64,000 bases of DNA from Elusimicrobiota bacterium. Lineage in GTDB: Bacteria; Elusimicrobiota; Elusimicrobia; UBA1565; UBA9628. How positions within the stretch are numbered: position 1 is the stretch's first letter; each line of letters opens with the position of its first letter. The stretch spans positions 1 to 64,000 of the forward strand of contig JACPOW010000055.1 of NCBI GenBank assembly GCA_016191335.1, given 5' to 3'. The notes beneath the pieces were generated by a model, which had not been told where the DNA came from, did no database searches, and was given only the letters and a program-made list of their open reading frames with translations. A program made the position numbers and the translations under genes. Below are positions 37,448 to 45,938 of the stretch, in pieces.

Positions 37448-38689
37448 TCAGCGCTTCGCGGCCGCGATCTTCGCGATCCCGCCGCCGGACGAGGTCTTGG
37501 CGAGCTCGACGGCGAAGGCGACGGCGAGCTTTGCGAAGGGCACCGAGTGCGAGGCGTCCCCGCCCGAGGACTCGAGCGTGTCGCGCTCGGAGTGGATCTC
37601 GCGGTTGCTTCCGTCGAAGGTGGACTCGAAGGCCATCGCCGCGGGGAAGCCCTTCTTGTTCCACGACGCGTGGTCCGAGCAGCCGTAGCCGCACTTGGTC
37701 GTGGACGCCTTGACGCCCGTATAAGTGTTGACGAGCTTCGCGGTGAAGGCGCTCAACGAGGCGTCCACGTAGTCGGTGAGCATGTAGATGTCCGGGCCCG
37801 AGCCGGCGAAGTTGGACATGTCGAACTGGATCACCCCGACGACCTTCTTCCCGCCCGAGGCGTAGCTCGCGGCGATGTCCTGCGAGCCGCGCAGGCCGAC
37901 CTCCTCGGCGGCGTAGCCCATGAACTGGATGGTGCGCTTGGGACGGATCCCGGACTCGGCCAGGACGCGGATCGCCTCGGTGAGCACGGCGATGCCGGAG
38001 GCGTTGTCGTCGGCGCCGGGCGCGCGCGCGGCGGAGTTGCCCCAGCCGTTGATCGAGTCGAGGTGGCCGCCGAGGACGACGATCTCGTCGGGGGTCTCCG
38101 AGCCGGGGATGGTGAGGATCACGGAGGGCTGCTTCCACGCGGAGTGCGCGAACAGCGAGGCGGAGGCGCCCGGGATGCCGGCGGCGAGCCCCGCCCAGTT
38201 GCCCTTCAGCCAGCGCGCGGCCTCGGCGCCGGTCTCGGCCTGGTAGTAGCGGCTTTGGTAGGCGGCCATCGTCGAGATCGTGCCGCGGATGCTCGCCTCC
38301 TTGACGGAGGAGACGAGGGGTCCGACGACCGCCTGCTGGTCGAGCGTGTAGGCGACGCGCGGGCCCATGCCGGCCGGGACCATCAACGCGCGGGCGGCGT
38401 CCATCGAGCCGTGCGTGAGGTAGCCGCCGCAGCGGTTGAAGCGGTCGTGCATGAACTGGGAGAGGAGCGGGAGCATGTCGGGGCGGACCTGGTACACCGC
38501 GGTGCGTCCGTCGGCGAGCACCGGCGCCGAGAGGGGGAAGCCCTTGGCCTCGGGACGGGCGAGGTCGGCCTGGTCGAAGGTGACCCACAGGTCGGCCGGC
38601 GCCTGCTTCTCGATCGACGGCGGGAAGTCTTCGGCGAAGGCGGACGACGCGGAGAGGAGGACGGCGACCATCAGGCCTATGTTGTTCAT
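37448..38689 (-). CDS. Secreted M28-family zinc aminopeptidase
   Basis: A 413-residue exported peptidase with signal peptide (NNIGLMVAVLLSASSAFA). The two-zinc site is complete: GGHLDSI (His, Asp), RAPGADDNASG (bridging Asp), FMGYAAEEVGLRGS (catalytic Glu and ligand Glu), IQFDMSNF (Asp) and YGCSDHASW (His). This matches leucyl aminopeptidase of the Aeromonas/Vibrio type. ATG 38689 is used because the signal peptide starts there; an in-frame start 12 codons upstream would add a non-signal extension. It would release N-terminal amino acids outside the cytoplasm. Confidence 0.93.
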   Translation of the reverse strand: MNNIGLMVAVLLSASSAFAEDFPPSIEKQAPADLWVTFDQADLARPEAKGFPLSAPVLADGRTAVYQVRPDMLPLLSQFMHDRFNRCGGYLTHGSMDAARALMVPAGMGPRVAYTLDQQAVVGPLVSSVKEASIRGTISTMAAYQSRYYQAETGAEAARWLKGNWAGLAAGIPGASASLFAHSAWKQPSVILTIPGSETPDEIVVLGGHLDSINGWGNSAARAPGADDNASGIAVLTEAIRVLAESGIRPKRTIQFMGYAAEEVGLRGSQDIAASYASGGKKVVGVIQFDMSNFAGSGPDIYMLTDYVDASLSAFTAKLVNTYTGVKASTTKCGYGCSDHASWNKKGFPAAMAFESTFDGSNREIHSERDTLESSGGDASHSVPFAKLAVAFAVELAKTSSGGGIAKIAAAKR

Positions 38690-38765
38690 GGGTCCTATGG
38701 TCCCAAAGAACGGCTCGCGCGTCAACCGATAAAACGCCCCGGCAGGGGCGTAATTTCGCCCCGCC

Positions 38766-39866
38766 TCACTCGCTCTGGGGCAGCTCGAAGACGAAGCGGG
38801 AGCCGCCGCCGGGCCGGTCCTCGACCCAGATGCGGCCCTTGTGGGCGAGGACGGCGGCGTGGCAGAAGCTGAGGCCGATGCCCGTGCCGGTGTCCATCGC
38901 GGAGTCCTTGCGGCCGCTGGTCACGTACTTCTCGAAGATGCGCTTCTTCTCGGCGTCCGGCACGCCGGGGCCCCGGTCGGAGACGACGAAGCGGGCCGAG
39001 ACGCCGTTGTAGCCGCAGTCCACCTCGATCGGATGGGCGCCGGGGGCGGCCTTCATCGCGTTGGTGATGAGGTTGGCGAGGACGCGGTAGAGCAGGTTCT
39101 GGTCGGCGCGCACCTTCTCCACGCCGGGCGCCACGCGCATCGTGACCGACGCGCCGGTGAGCTTCATGCGTCCGGCGAACAAGGTCTCGATCTTCTTGAG
39201 CAGCAAGGACGGGTCGATGAACGCGGGGTTGATCTTCAGGCCCTGCGCCTTGGCCTGCGCCAGGTCGAGCATGTCGTTGAGCATCAGCAGCATGAAGTCG
39301 GCGGCCGAGCCCGCGTTGGAGAGGAGGGAGACGTAGTTGTCCTGGCTGATGAGGCCGCGCGCGTGGATCAGCTCGAGGGTGCCCTTGATCGCGGTGAGCG
39401 GCGCCTTCAGGTCGTGGACGATCATGTCGGTCATGTCCTGGCGGGCGCGCGCGACGAGCTCCAGCTCGTAGTTGCGCTTGATCAGCTCCTCGTGGGACTT
39501 CTTGACCTGGAGGTGGACCTTCGCCCGGGCCAGCAGCTCCTCGGCGGCGAAGGGCTTGTGCACGTAGTCGGTGGCGCCCTGCTGGAAGCACTCGAGGCGC
39601 GTCTTCAGGTCGCCGCGCGCGGTCAGGAACAGGACGGGGACCTTGGGGCCGGGGAACCCGTGCCACTCCTTCATAAGGTCCATGCCGGTGCCGTCGGGCA
39701 GGCCGATGTCGAGCACTGCCAGGTCGGGGCGGTTGGCGGCGAACAGGCGGCGGGCCTCGGCCGCGGTGTCGCAGGCGTCGACCGCGAAGCCCTCGGACTC
39801 CAGGATGGTCTTGCAGTAGCCTTGGATATCGAGGTCGTCCTCGACCACCAGCACCCGGTGGGACAT
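38766..39866 (-). CDS. Hybrid receiver-histidine kinase
   Basis: A 366-residue cytoplasmic protein with receiver first: VLVVEDD, phospho-Asp D53 in LAVLDIGLPDG, and Lys in YVHKPFAAEE. A helical linker leads to HisKA with MIVHDLKAPLTAI and HATPase_c (NLITNAMKA, VSDRGPGVPD, TGTGIGLSF). Receiver-before-kinase order suggests a downstream relay member controlled by another kinase. TAAACT lies 6 nt before the ATG, with TTGCGC 17 bp further up. It lies next to a DUF6328 membrane protein gene on the same strand, 9 bp apart. Confidence 0.93.
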   Translation of the reverse strand: MSHRVLVVEDDLDIQGYCKTILESEGFAVDACDTAAEARRLFAANRPDLAVLDIGLPDGTGMDLMKEWHGFPGPKVPVLFLTARGDLKTRLECFQQGATDYVHKPFAAEELLARAKVHLQVKKSHEELIKRNYELELVARARQDMTDMIVHDLKAPLTAIKGTLELIHARGLISQDNYVSLLSNAGSAADFMLLMLNDMLDLAQAKAQGLKINPAFIDPSLLLKKIETLFAGRMKLTGASVTMRVAPGVEKVRADQNLLYRVLANLITNAMKAAPGAHPIEVDCGYNGVSARFVVSDRGPGVPDAEKKRIFEKYVTSGRKDSAMDTGTGIGLSFCHAAVLAHKGRIWVEDRPGGGSRFVFELPQSE

Positions 39867-39872
39867 GCCCGC

Positions 39873-39878
39873 AGTTTA
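39873..39878 (-). promoter_or_regulatory. -10 element, leaderless, for hybrid kinase
   Basis: Minus-strand TAAACT 6 nt before the ATG at 39866, with TTGCGC 17 bp upstream. It lies inside the 3' end of the DUF6328 gene. Confidence 0.5.
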
Positions 39879-40358
39879 ATCGGATTTCGCGTGCGGCGCA
39901 AGGCGCAGGGCGGACACCCGCGGGTACACCGACCACAGGGTCCACGACAGCATGAACAGGAAGCCCGCCAGGCCGGTCGAGGCGGAGGCCGAGGCGCCGA
40001 GGGCCCGCGCCGCGGTGTAGACCTCGACGACGAGCCCGAGCCGCAGAGCGGCCAGGGCCCAGCCGATCAGCTGCGACGCGGAATCGAGGAAGCGCTCCGT
40101 GGCGAGCCCGGGCTCGCCGAGGCGGTGGATGGCCGCGGGGGTCAGCAGCAGGAACATCGAGACGATCACGAGGACCAGGCCGGACAGGTGGAGGAGGCGC
40201 AGGCTCTCCCCGAGCCGGTCGTACAGCGCGGGGGTGAGGATGGAGAGCAGCAGGAACCCGGTCAGCGCCTGCACGCCGACCGCCATCGCGCGGCATTCCT
40301 CGAGGATGTGCCGCGCGTCCTCCTCGGGCGAGACCCGGTGCGTGGAGTGGATCGTCAT
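39876..40358 (-). CDS. DUF6328-like four-helix membrane protein
   Basis: A 160-residue integral membrane protein. A short cytoplasmic N-terminus (EEDARHILEECRAMAVGVQAL) is followed by about four hydrophobic helices (LTGFLLLSILTPALY; LVLVIVSMFLLLTPAAIHRL; IGWALAALRLGLVVEVYTA; GFLFMLSWTLWSVY). The ECR..GVQAL and TPAAIHR motifs match DUF6328. Function is unknown. The ATG at 40358 is chosen from the family pattern and a TACGCT 7 nt upstream. Confidence 0.75.
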   Translation of the reverse strand: MTIHSTHRVSPEEDARHILEECRAMAVGVQALTGFLLLSILTPALYDRLGESLRLLHLSGLVLVIVSMFLLLTPAAIHRLGEPGLATERFLDSASQLIGWALAALRLGLVVEVYTAARALGASASASTGLAGFLFMLSWTLWSVYPRVSALRLAPHAKSD

Positions 40359-40365
40359 CGGCCAC

Positions 40366-40371
40366 AGCGTA
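40366..40371 (-). promoter_or_regulatory. -10 element, leaderless, for DUF6328 gene
   Basis: Minus-strand TACGCT 7 nt before the ATG at 40358. Confidence 0.4.
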
Positions 40372-40428
40372 ACACGGATCGGCGGGCGTTCCCATGGACG
40401 CCGTGGGACGGTTTTGTGTGGGTCTTTT

Positions 40429-40599
40429 GCCGTCGCGGCGGCGCTCCTGCGCCGCGGCGGGACCGTCGTCAAGACCGAGGGGGAGGCCGTGATGGCCAGC
40501 TTCCCGACGGCCGAGGCCGGGGTGCGGGCCGCCGCCGACATCCGGGCCCGCTTGGGAGACCTGCGCGCGGCTATTGCGCCGGCGCCAGACGCGAGATGA
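40429..40599 (+). pseudogene. C-terminal remnant of a class III adenylate/guanylate cyclase
   Basis: The plus-strand reading RRGGTVVKTEGEAVMASF followed by PTAEAGVRAAADIRARL matches the end part of the class III cyclase homology domain (usual GGxVVKTxGDxVMAxF ... AVxAAxxIQ). No catalytic N-terminal part precedes it, and the metal-site-like GD is GE. About 56 codons remain, ending inside the convergent response regulator gene. It reads as a decayed gene fragment filling the 212-bp gap between two minus-strand genes. Confidence 0.55.
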
Positions 40600-40924
40600 C
40601 GTCCGTGAACTGGAACGGCTTGGTGATGTAGTGGTCGGCGCCGGCCGCGAGGCCCTCGGCGACCTCCGCCGGGTCCTTGCGCGCGCTCAGCACCAGCACG
40701 GACGGCGTCTTGCCCGCGCCCTTGAGCTCGCGGCAGATCTCGAGCCCGTCCCCGTCCGGCAGCCCGCGGTCGAGCAGCACCGCGTCCGGCATCCCGCCCT
40801 TCAGCGTCTCGCGCGCCTCGGCGAGGCTTCCCGCGACCTTCACGGTGAAGTCCTCGTTCTCCAGGACGAAGCGGAGGAAGGAGGAGATGTCCTCTTCGTC
40901 TTCGATCACCAGTACCCAGCTCAT
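40571..40924 (-). CDS. Single-domain response regulator
   Basis: A 117-residue CheY-like receiver: VLVIEDEED acidic pocket, phospho-Asp D52 in AVLLDRGLPDG, Ser in VLSARKD and Lys in YITKPFQF. No output domain. TACACT lies 6 nt before the ATG, with ATGACG 17 bp upstream, so it is probably leaderless and monocistronic. The nearest kinases are the hybrid kinase at 38766-39866 and others in the window; pairing is unknown. Confidence 0.92.
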   Translation of the reverse strand: MSWVLVIEDEEDISSFLRFVLENEDFTVKVAGSLAEARETLKGGMPDAVLLDRGLPDGDGLEICRELKGAGKTPSVLVLSARKDPAEVAEGLAAGADHYITKPFQFTDVISRLAPAQ

Positions 40925-40930
40925 ATCCGC

Positions 40931-40936
40931 AGTGTA
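40931..40936 (-). promoter_or_regulatory. -10 element, leaderless, for response regulator
   Basis: Minus-strand TACACT 6 nt before the ATG at 40924; ATGACG 17 bp upstream is a fair -35. Confidence 0.5.
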
Positions 40937-40958
40937 GACCCGGAGCCGAGATCCGTCA

Positions 40959-41930
40959 TTACAGGATGGATAGGTTTCGGTGAAGCGGAGGCAAAAATCC
41001 GGTAAAGCCCCGCGCGACTCGCACCGGTGCGAGCCCGACTGTCAAGGACGCCGCCCGCAGTTGGACGGAGAGCGCGTGATGGGTGATTGAGTGGGACGCC
41101 TTGGCGAGGAGGCGTCCGGGAGCCGCCTCGACCTTCCCGGCATCGGGCAGCCCCCACAGGTTCTTCAGCAGCCGCTCCTTGTCCGTGCGCCGCCACAGGA
41201 GCACCTTGCCGCCCTTCTCGATCCAGAGGCAGGTCCACTTCACGGGCACCGGCTTGCGGCCGGCCTCGGGGACGGGGAGCTTGTCCTGAAGGCCCTTCTT
41301 GAACGCGACGCAATGGCGCGAGACCGGGCAGGCGCCGCACGAGGGGGACTCCGGCGAGCAGACGGTGGCGCCGAGCTCCATCAAGGCCTGGTTCCAGTCG
41401 CCGGGGTCCTTCTCCGGCATCAGCCGCTCCGCGAGAGGCCACATCGTCTTGACGAACGCCGGGTCCTTCGCTCGGCCCTTGAGGCCGAACAGGCGGGAGA
41501 AGACGCGGATCACGTTCCCGTCCACGAGCGGGTAGGGCTTTCGGAAGGCGATGGAGAGGATGGCTCCCGCGGTGTAGCGTCCGATGCCGGGGAGCGCCAG
41601 CACGGCGTCGAACCCGGAGGGGAACTCGCCGCCGTGGTCGGCGGCGACGGAGAGGGCGGCGCGGCGCAGGTTGCGCGCGCGCGAGTAGTAGCCGAGGCCG
41701 GCCCAGTGCTTGAGGACCTCGTCCTCGCGGGAAGACGCGAGCGAGGCGAGCGTCGGGAAGCGGCGCAGGAAGGCCTCGTACTTCGGCGTGACGGCCGCGA
41801 CGGTCGTCTGCTGGAGCATGATCTCGGAGACCCAGACGCGGTAGGGCGTCGGATCCTTGCGCCAGGGGAGGTCGCGCTTGGCGCGGGCGTACCAGGCCAG
41901 CAGGTCTCGCTTAAGACCCGCTTCGTTCAT
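40959..41930 (-). CDS. mutY: A/G-specific adenine glycosylase MutY
   Basis: Removes adenine mispaired with 8-oxoguanine, 323 residues. The catalytic Glu is in VSEIMLQQTTV, the helix-hairpin-helix is LPGIGRYTAGAILSIAF, the catalytic Asp is in PLVDGNVIRV and the 4Fe-4S loop is CSPESPSCGACPVSRHC (C-X6-C-X2-C-X5-C). A Nudix-like C-terminal domain (KWTCLWIEKGGKVLLWRR) checks for 8-oxoG. Its ATG overlaps the BON lipoprotein stop as ATGA. The last residues (HRNLSIL) have no family counterpart that I recognise. Confidence 0.95.
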   Translation of the reverse strand: MNEAGLKRDLLAWYARAKRDLPWRKDPTPYRVWVSEIMLQQTTVAAVTPKYEAFLRRFPTLASLASSREDEVLKHWAGLGYYSRARNLRRAALSVAADHGGEFPSGFDAVLALPGIGRYTAGAILSIAFRKPYPLVDGNVIRVFSRLFGLKGRAKDPAFVKTMWPLAERLMPEKDPGDWNQALMELGATVCSPESPSCGACPVSRHCVAFKKGLQDKLPVPEAGRKPVPVKWTCLWIEKGGKVLLWRRTDKERLLKNLWGLPDAGKVEAAPGRLLAKASHSITHHALSVQLRAASLTVGLAPVRVARGFTGFLPPLHRNLSIL

Positions 41931-42220
41931 TCCTGGATGATGAGGTTGTTGAGGACCGTGTCCACGCCGCGCACTCCCGCCGCGAGACGGCGGATGATGC
42001 GCTGCTGGTCGCCGTTGGGCACGATGCCCGAGATGGTGGCCGCGCCGGCGTTGACGTCCACCGTCACGTACTTGAGGTCGAGGTCGCGGCGGCCGCGCAG
42101 GACGGCCTCGAGGCGCGCCTTGATCGCCTGGTCGGACATGTCCTCCTCCTGCATGGTGCCGCGGCAGGAGGAGGAGGCCACGGCCAGGACGGCGACGAGG
42201 GCGAGGAGGAGGGGCTTCAC
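41927..42220 (-). CDS. BON-domain lipoprotein
   Basis: A 97-residue envelope protein: a lipoprotein signal peptide (KPLLLALVAVLAVASSSC, lipidated Cys at about 19) followed by one BON domain (SDQAIKARLEAVLRGRRDL, VTVDVNAGAATISGIVPN, VRGVDTVLNNLII). BON domains are thought to bind phospholipid surfaces. The start is GTG (42220), 11 nt from a minus-strand TATGCT. It is co-translated with mutY, a combination with no obvious functional logic. Confidence 0.85.
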   Translation of the reverse strand: MKPLLLALVAVLAVASSSCRGTMQEEDMSDQAIKARLEAVLRGRRDLDLKYVTVDVNAGAATISGIVPNGDQQRIIRRLAAGVRGVDTVLNNLIIQE

Positions 42221-42230
42221 GCGAAAATGA

Positions 42231-42237
42231 TAGCATA
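42231..42237. promoter_or_regulatory. Symmetric -10 element, bidirectional promoter
   Basis: TAGCATA reads TAGCAT on plus (with upstream TGA, extended -10) and TATGCT on minus. It is centred in the 26-bp gap between the divergent BON (42220) and rdgB (42247) starts, and matches the element at 10362-10368 in sequence and context. Confidence 0.55.
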
Positions 42238-42246
42238 CCCCCTACC

Positions 42247-44550
42247 TTGTCCCGCCACCCGGCTCGACTCGTCCTCGCCACGCGCAACGCTCACAAAGCG
42301 TCGGAGATTTCACGCCTTCTCGGGGTTTCCGGCACGGCCATCGCCTCGCTCGACGCCTTCCCTCCGTTCCCCGAGACGGTCGAGGACCGGGACACCTTGG
42401 AGGGCAACGCCGAGAAGAAGGCGGTGGAGGCCGCGCGCGCCTGCGGGACCTGGGCGCTGGCCGACGACTCGGGCCTGTTCGTCCTCGGCCTCGGCGGCGC
42501 CCCGGGCGTCCACTCCGCGCGCTACGCGGGTCCCGGCTGCTCGTTCGCCGACAACTGCGCGAAGCTGCTGCGTGAGCTCGAGGGCAAGACCGGGCCGATG
42601 CGCGCGGCGTATTTCCGCACCGTGATCGCCCTGTCCGACCCGGGCGGGAAGGTCGAGTTCGCCGAGGGCCGGCTCGAGGGCCTGATCGGCACGGCCATGC
42701 GCGGCGACGGCGGCTTCGGCTACGATCCGCTGTTCACGTTGACCGACGGGCGGACCTTGGCCGAGCTCTCGCCCGACGAGAAGAACGGCATCAGCCACCG
42801 CGGCCGCGCCCTGCGCTCGATCCTCCCGCGCCTGCGCGCCATCCTGGCCTCGGCGCTGCTGCTCGTCTGCGCGGCGCCCGCCTTCGCCGAGAAAACCGAG
42901 CCCGGCCAGCAGACGATCTGGGACCAGATCATGGCCGCGCAGGCCGTGCGCGGCATGCGCCAGGGCCACCGCTACATCGAGGAGAAGAAGTACGACCTCG
43001 CGCTCCAGGAGATGAAGCGCGCCGTCGCCGCGGACCCGAAGAACCCCGTCGGCCACATGCTGCTCGGCGTCGCGCAGTACTGGAACGGCCAGGTGGACGA
43101 GTCCATCGGCTCCTACAACACGGCGATCGGCCTCGATCCGGCGAGCGCGCAGGCGTACCTGCTGCTCGGCATCTCCCACGCCTGGAAGGGCGACGCGGCC
43201 GCCTCGGAGAACGCCTTCCGCCGGGCGACGGAGCTCGAGCCGACCCGCGCCGACGCGCAGATGAACCTGGGCTCGATCCGCGAGTCGCGGGGAGACGTGC
43301 CCGGAGCACTCGTGCTGTTCCGCAAGGCCGTGGACCTCGACGCCAAGAACCCGCTGTACCGCTTCCAGCTCGTCCAGCTGTACCGCAAGCTCGGGCGCGA
43401 CGCCGACGCCGCCGAGCAGCTGCGCGAGGCCGTGAAGCTCGAGTCGACCTACGAGGACGCGATGCTCGAGCTCGGCTGCGCCGAGGAGCGGCTCAAGGAG
43501 GACAAGGCCGCGATCGCGACGCTGAAGAAGGCCGTCTCCCTCAAGCCCGGCGACTCGGTGGCCCGCATGCGCCTGGCGCGGCTCCAGCTGAGGAACGGCG
43601 ACCGCTCCAGGGCCCGCGCGACCTTGATCGACGCGTTCCATCTCACGCCGGAGGTCGGCGGCCCCGGCCTGCAGCTGTCCGTCGCCTACGCGGGGGGCAA
43701 GCGCGCGGCCCGGCCCGGCGAGGCGCCCGAGGACCCGAAGGAGAAGGAGCCGGAGCCGGCGCCGGAGGCCGACCCGCTCGCCGTCTTCGAGAAGAACCTG
43801 CGCCGCGTCCCGCTCGACCAGGGCGCGATGATGAAGGTGGACGCCGTGTTCCTGCCCCGGCCCAAGCTCGTCCGCAGCGAGCCGGGCGAGGGCCGCAGCC
43901 TGAAGAAGGCGCTCGCCCGCGCGCACGAGGGCGGCGCGGCCGGCGAGGCCGCTCCGCAGGCCGTGCGCCGCGACTACGCGCTCAAGCCCGGCGACGCCCG
44001 CGCGCGCGCGGAGCAGGTCAACCGGATCATGGACGACCTGCGCAAGACGATGCGCGAGGCCCCCGCCGACACCGACGCGCGCCTCGGCATGAACCTGACC
44101 TTCACGCGCCCCGTCTCCGCCGGCCGCGGCGACTCCGAGACCCCGGCGAAGGTGAGCTATCAGCCGCGCCAGGTCGGCAACGACATGGGGCTCTGGGTCA
44201 TCGGCACCGGCTGGATGGCGCTCGTCGCCGAGGTCCTGCCCGAGAATGGGGAAAATCCGGAGCATCCCGACGACTCCGATTGGTGGACGGCCACCGGCCT
44301 CGCCTTCGCCGCCGTCGGCGAGGGCCAGCGCGCGGACACCGCCTTCCGCCGCGCGGCCGAGCTCGACCCGGCCTCCGTGCCCGCCTGGCTCGGCCGCGGC
44401 GTGTCCTCGGTCATGATCGGCGACGAGACCGGCGCGGTCGCCGCCCTGCGCAAGGCCCTCGAGATATCCCCGAAGAACAAGGCCGCCGCCGACGGCCTCA
44501 AGTGGCTGCTGCGGCCCGCGGCCTCGACGGCCTCCGCGGAGAAGAAATGA
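42247..44550 (+). CDS. RdgB/HAM1 NTP pyrophosphatase fused through a signal-like segment to a TPR protein
   Basis: A 767-residue single frame. Residues 1-195 are a complete RdgB (non-canonical purine NTP pyrophosphatase): LATRNAHKASEI, ADDSGLFVLGLGGAPGVHSARYAG, GDGGFGYDPLF and SHRGRALRSILPRLR. Directly after come a hydrophobic stretch (199-210) and APAFA-EKT (about 211-217), a textbook signal peptidase I site preceded by Arg residues. From 220 on there are TPR repeats (LALQEMKRAVAADPKNPVGHMLLG and similar), a charged linker and two more TPRs near the C-terminus. No stop codon or usable start lies at the junction. The TTG start follows the TAGCAT by 10 nt; the end overlaps murC (ATGA). Confidence 0.9.
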   Translation: MSRHPARLVLATRNAHKASEISRLLGVSGTAIASLDAFPPFPETVEDRDTLEGNAEKKAVEAARACGTWALADDSGLFVLGLGGAPGVHSARYAGPGCSFADNCAKLLRELEGKTGPMRAAYFRTVIALSDPGGKVEFAEGRLEGLIGTAMRGDGGFGYDPLFTLTDGRTLAELSPDEKNGISHRGRALRSILPRLRAILASALLLVCAAPAFAEKTEPGQQTIWDQIMAAQAVRGMRQGHRYIEEKKYDLALQEMKRAVAADPKNPVGHMLLGVAQYWNGQVDESIGSYNTAIGLDPASAQAYLLLGISHAWKGDAAASENAFRRATELEPTRADAQMNLGSIRESRGDVPGALVLFRKAVDLDAKNPLYRFQLVQLYRKLGRDADAAEQLREAVKLESTYEDAMLELGCAEERLKEDKAAIATLKKAVSLKPGDSVARMRLARLQLRNGDRSRARATLIDAFHLTPEVGGPGLQLSVAYAGGKRAARPGEAPEDPKEKEPEPAPEADPLAVFEKNLRRVPLDQGAMMKVDAVFLPRPKLVRSEPGEGRSLKKALARAHEGGAAGEAAPQAVRRDYALKPGDARARAEQVNRIMDDLRKTMREAPADTDARLGMNLTFTRPVSAGRGDSETPAKVSYQPRQVGNDMGLWVIGTGWMALVAEVLPENGENPEHPDDSDWWTATGLAFAAVGEGQRADTAFRRAAELDPASVPAWLGRGVSSVMIGDETGAVAALRKALEISPKNKAAADGLKWLLRPAASTASAEKK

Positions 44551-45938
44551 AGAAGGACCTGATGAAGTCGTTCGTGCGCAGCATCCACTTCGTCGGCATC
44601 GGCGGCGTGGGGATGGGCGGCATCGCCGAGGTGCTCAACAACCTCGGCTACAAGGTCTCCGGCTCGGACGCGAAGTCCACCGAGACCACGCGCCGCCTGC
44701 AGGCGGCGGGCGTGCGCGTCTTCGAAGGCCACTCCGCGGCGAACGCGAAAGGCGCGCAGGTCGTCGTGGTCTCCTCGGCGGTAGCCGCCGACAACCCCGA
44801 GGTCGCCTACGCGCGCAAGAAAGGCATCCCCGTCGTGCTGCGGGCCCAGATGCTGGCCGAGCTCGGCCGCATGAAGAAGACGGTGACGGTGGCGGGCTCG
44901 CACGGCAAGACCACGACCACCTCCCTCGTGTCCATGGCGCTCAAGGAGGCCGGCGCGGGCCCGACGATGATCATCGGCGGCCAGCTCAAGAACATCGGCT
45001 CCAACGCGAAGCTCGGCGTCGGCGAGTACCTGGTCGCCGAGGCCGACGAGTCCGACGGCTCGTTCCTGTTCCTGACGCCGCTCGTCGCCGTCGTCACGAA
45101 CATCGACAACGACCACATGGACCACTACAAGACGATGGACGCGCTCAAGGACGCGTTCGTCGCGCACCTCCAGCGCCTCCCGTTCTATGGGGCCGCGGTA
45201 CTCTGTCACGATGACCCGGTGCTCGGCTCCATCCGCTCCCGGGTGACGCGGCCCGTCGTGACCTTCGGCTTCGGCGCCGGGGCGGACTGGCGCGCGAAGA
45301 ACGCGCGCATGGGCAAGGACGGCTCGCAGTGCGACGTCTACCATAAAGGCAAGAAGATGCTGACGATGCATCTGCGCGTCGCGGGGCGCCACAACGTCTC
45401 GAACGCGCTCGCGGCGCTCGCGGCGGGGCACTTCCTGGGCTTCGAGCTGGACCGCCTCGCCCGCGGCCTGGCGGATTTCAGCGGCGTCGGCCGCCGCATG
45501 GACCGCCTGGGCGCCGCCGGCGGCGTCGAGTTCGTCGACGACTACGGCCACCATCCCACCGAGGTCCGCGCCACGCTCGCCGCGGTCGCGGGGCTGTGGA
45601 AGGCGCAGCGCGTCGTCGTCGTCTTCCAGCCGCACCGCTTCACCCGCACGAAGCTCCTGTCGCGCGAGTTCGGCTCGGCCTTCAAGGGCGCCGACCTCGT
45701 GTACGTCACCGACATCTACGCGGCGGGGGAGAAGCCGATCCCCGGCGTCACCTCCAAGGTCATCGTGGACGCGATCCGCAGGACCGGGGTGAACGCCCAG
45801 CCGTTCCCGGGAGCGCTGGAGGCGGCGCGCGACCTGCGCCCCGGCGACGTCGTGCTGACCCTCGGGGCCGGCGACGTGTGGAAGATCGGCGAGGACCTCC
45901 TGCGCCGCCGCCGCGGCGGCAGCGCGGCGGGGGTCTGA
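44547..45938 (+). CDS. murC: UDP-N-acetylmuramate-L-alanine ligase MurC
   Basis: Adds L-alanine to UDP-MurNAc in peptidoglycan synthesis, 463 residues. IHFVGIGGVGMGGIAEVL is the UDP-binding start, TVAGSHGKTTTTS the ATP P-loop, EADESDGSFL and NIDNDHMDHY the central motifs, AGRHNVSNALAA the Asn-containing motif, and VDDYGHHPTEVRATL the C-terminal one. Its start overlaps the fusion gene as ATGA. No other mur genes are nearby, so it is separated from the usual cell-wall cluster. Confidence 0.97.
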   Translation: MKKDLMKSFVRSIHFVGIGGVGMGGIAEVLNNLGYKVSGSDAKSTETTRRLQAAGVRVFEGHSAANAKGAQVVVVSSAVAADNPEVAYARKKGIPVVLRAQMLAELGRMKKTVTVAGSHGKTTTTSLVSMALKEAGAGPTMIIGGQLKNIGSNAKLGVGEYLVAEADESDGSFLFLTPLVAVVTNIDNDHMDHYKTMDALKDAFVAHLQRLPFYGAAVLCHDDPVLGSIRSRVTRPVVTFGFGAGADWRAKNARMGKDGSQCDVYHKGKKMLTMHLRVAGRHNVSNALAALAAGHFLGFELDRLARGLADFSGVGRRMDRLGAAGGVEFVDDYGHHPTEVRATLAAVAGLWKAQRVVVVFQPHRFTRTKLLSREFGSAFKGADLVYVTDIYAAGEKPIPGVTSKVIVDAIRRTGVNAQPFPGALEAARDLRPGDVVLTLGAGDVWKIGEDLLRRRRGGSAAGV

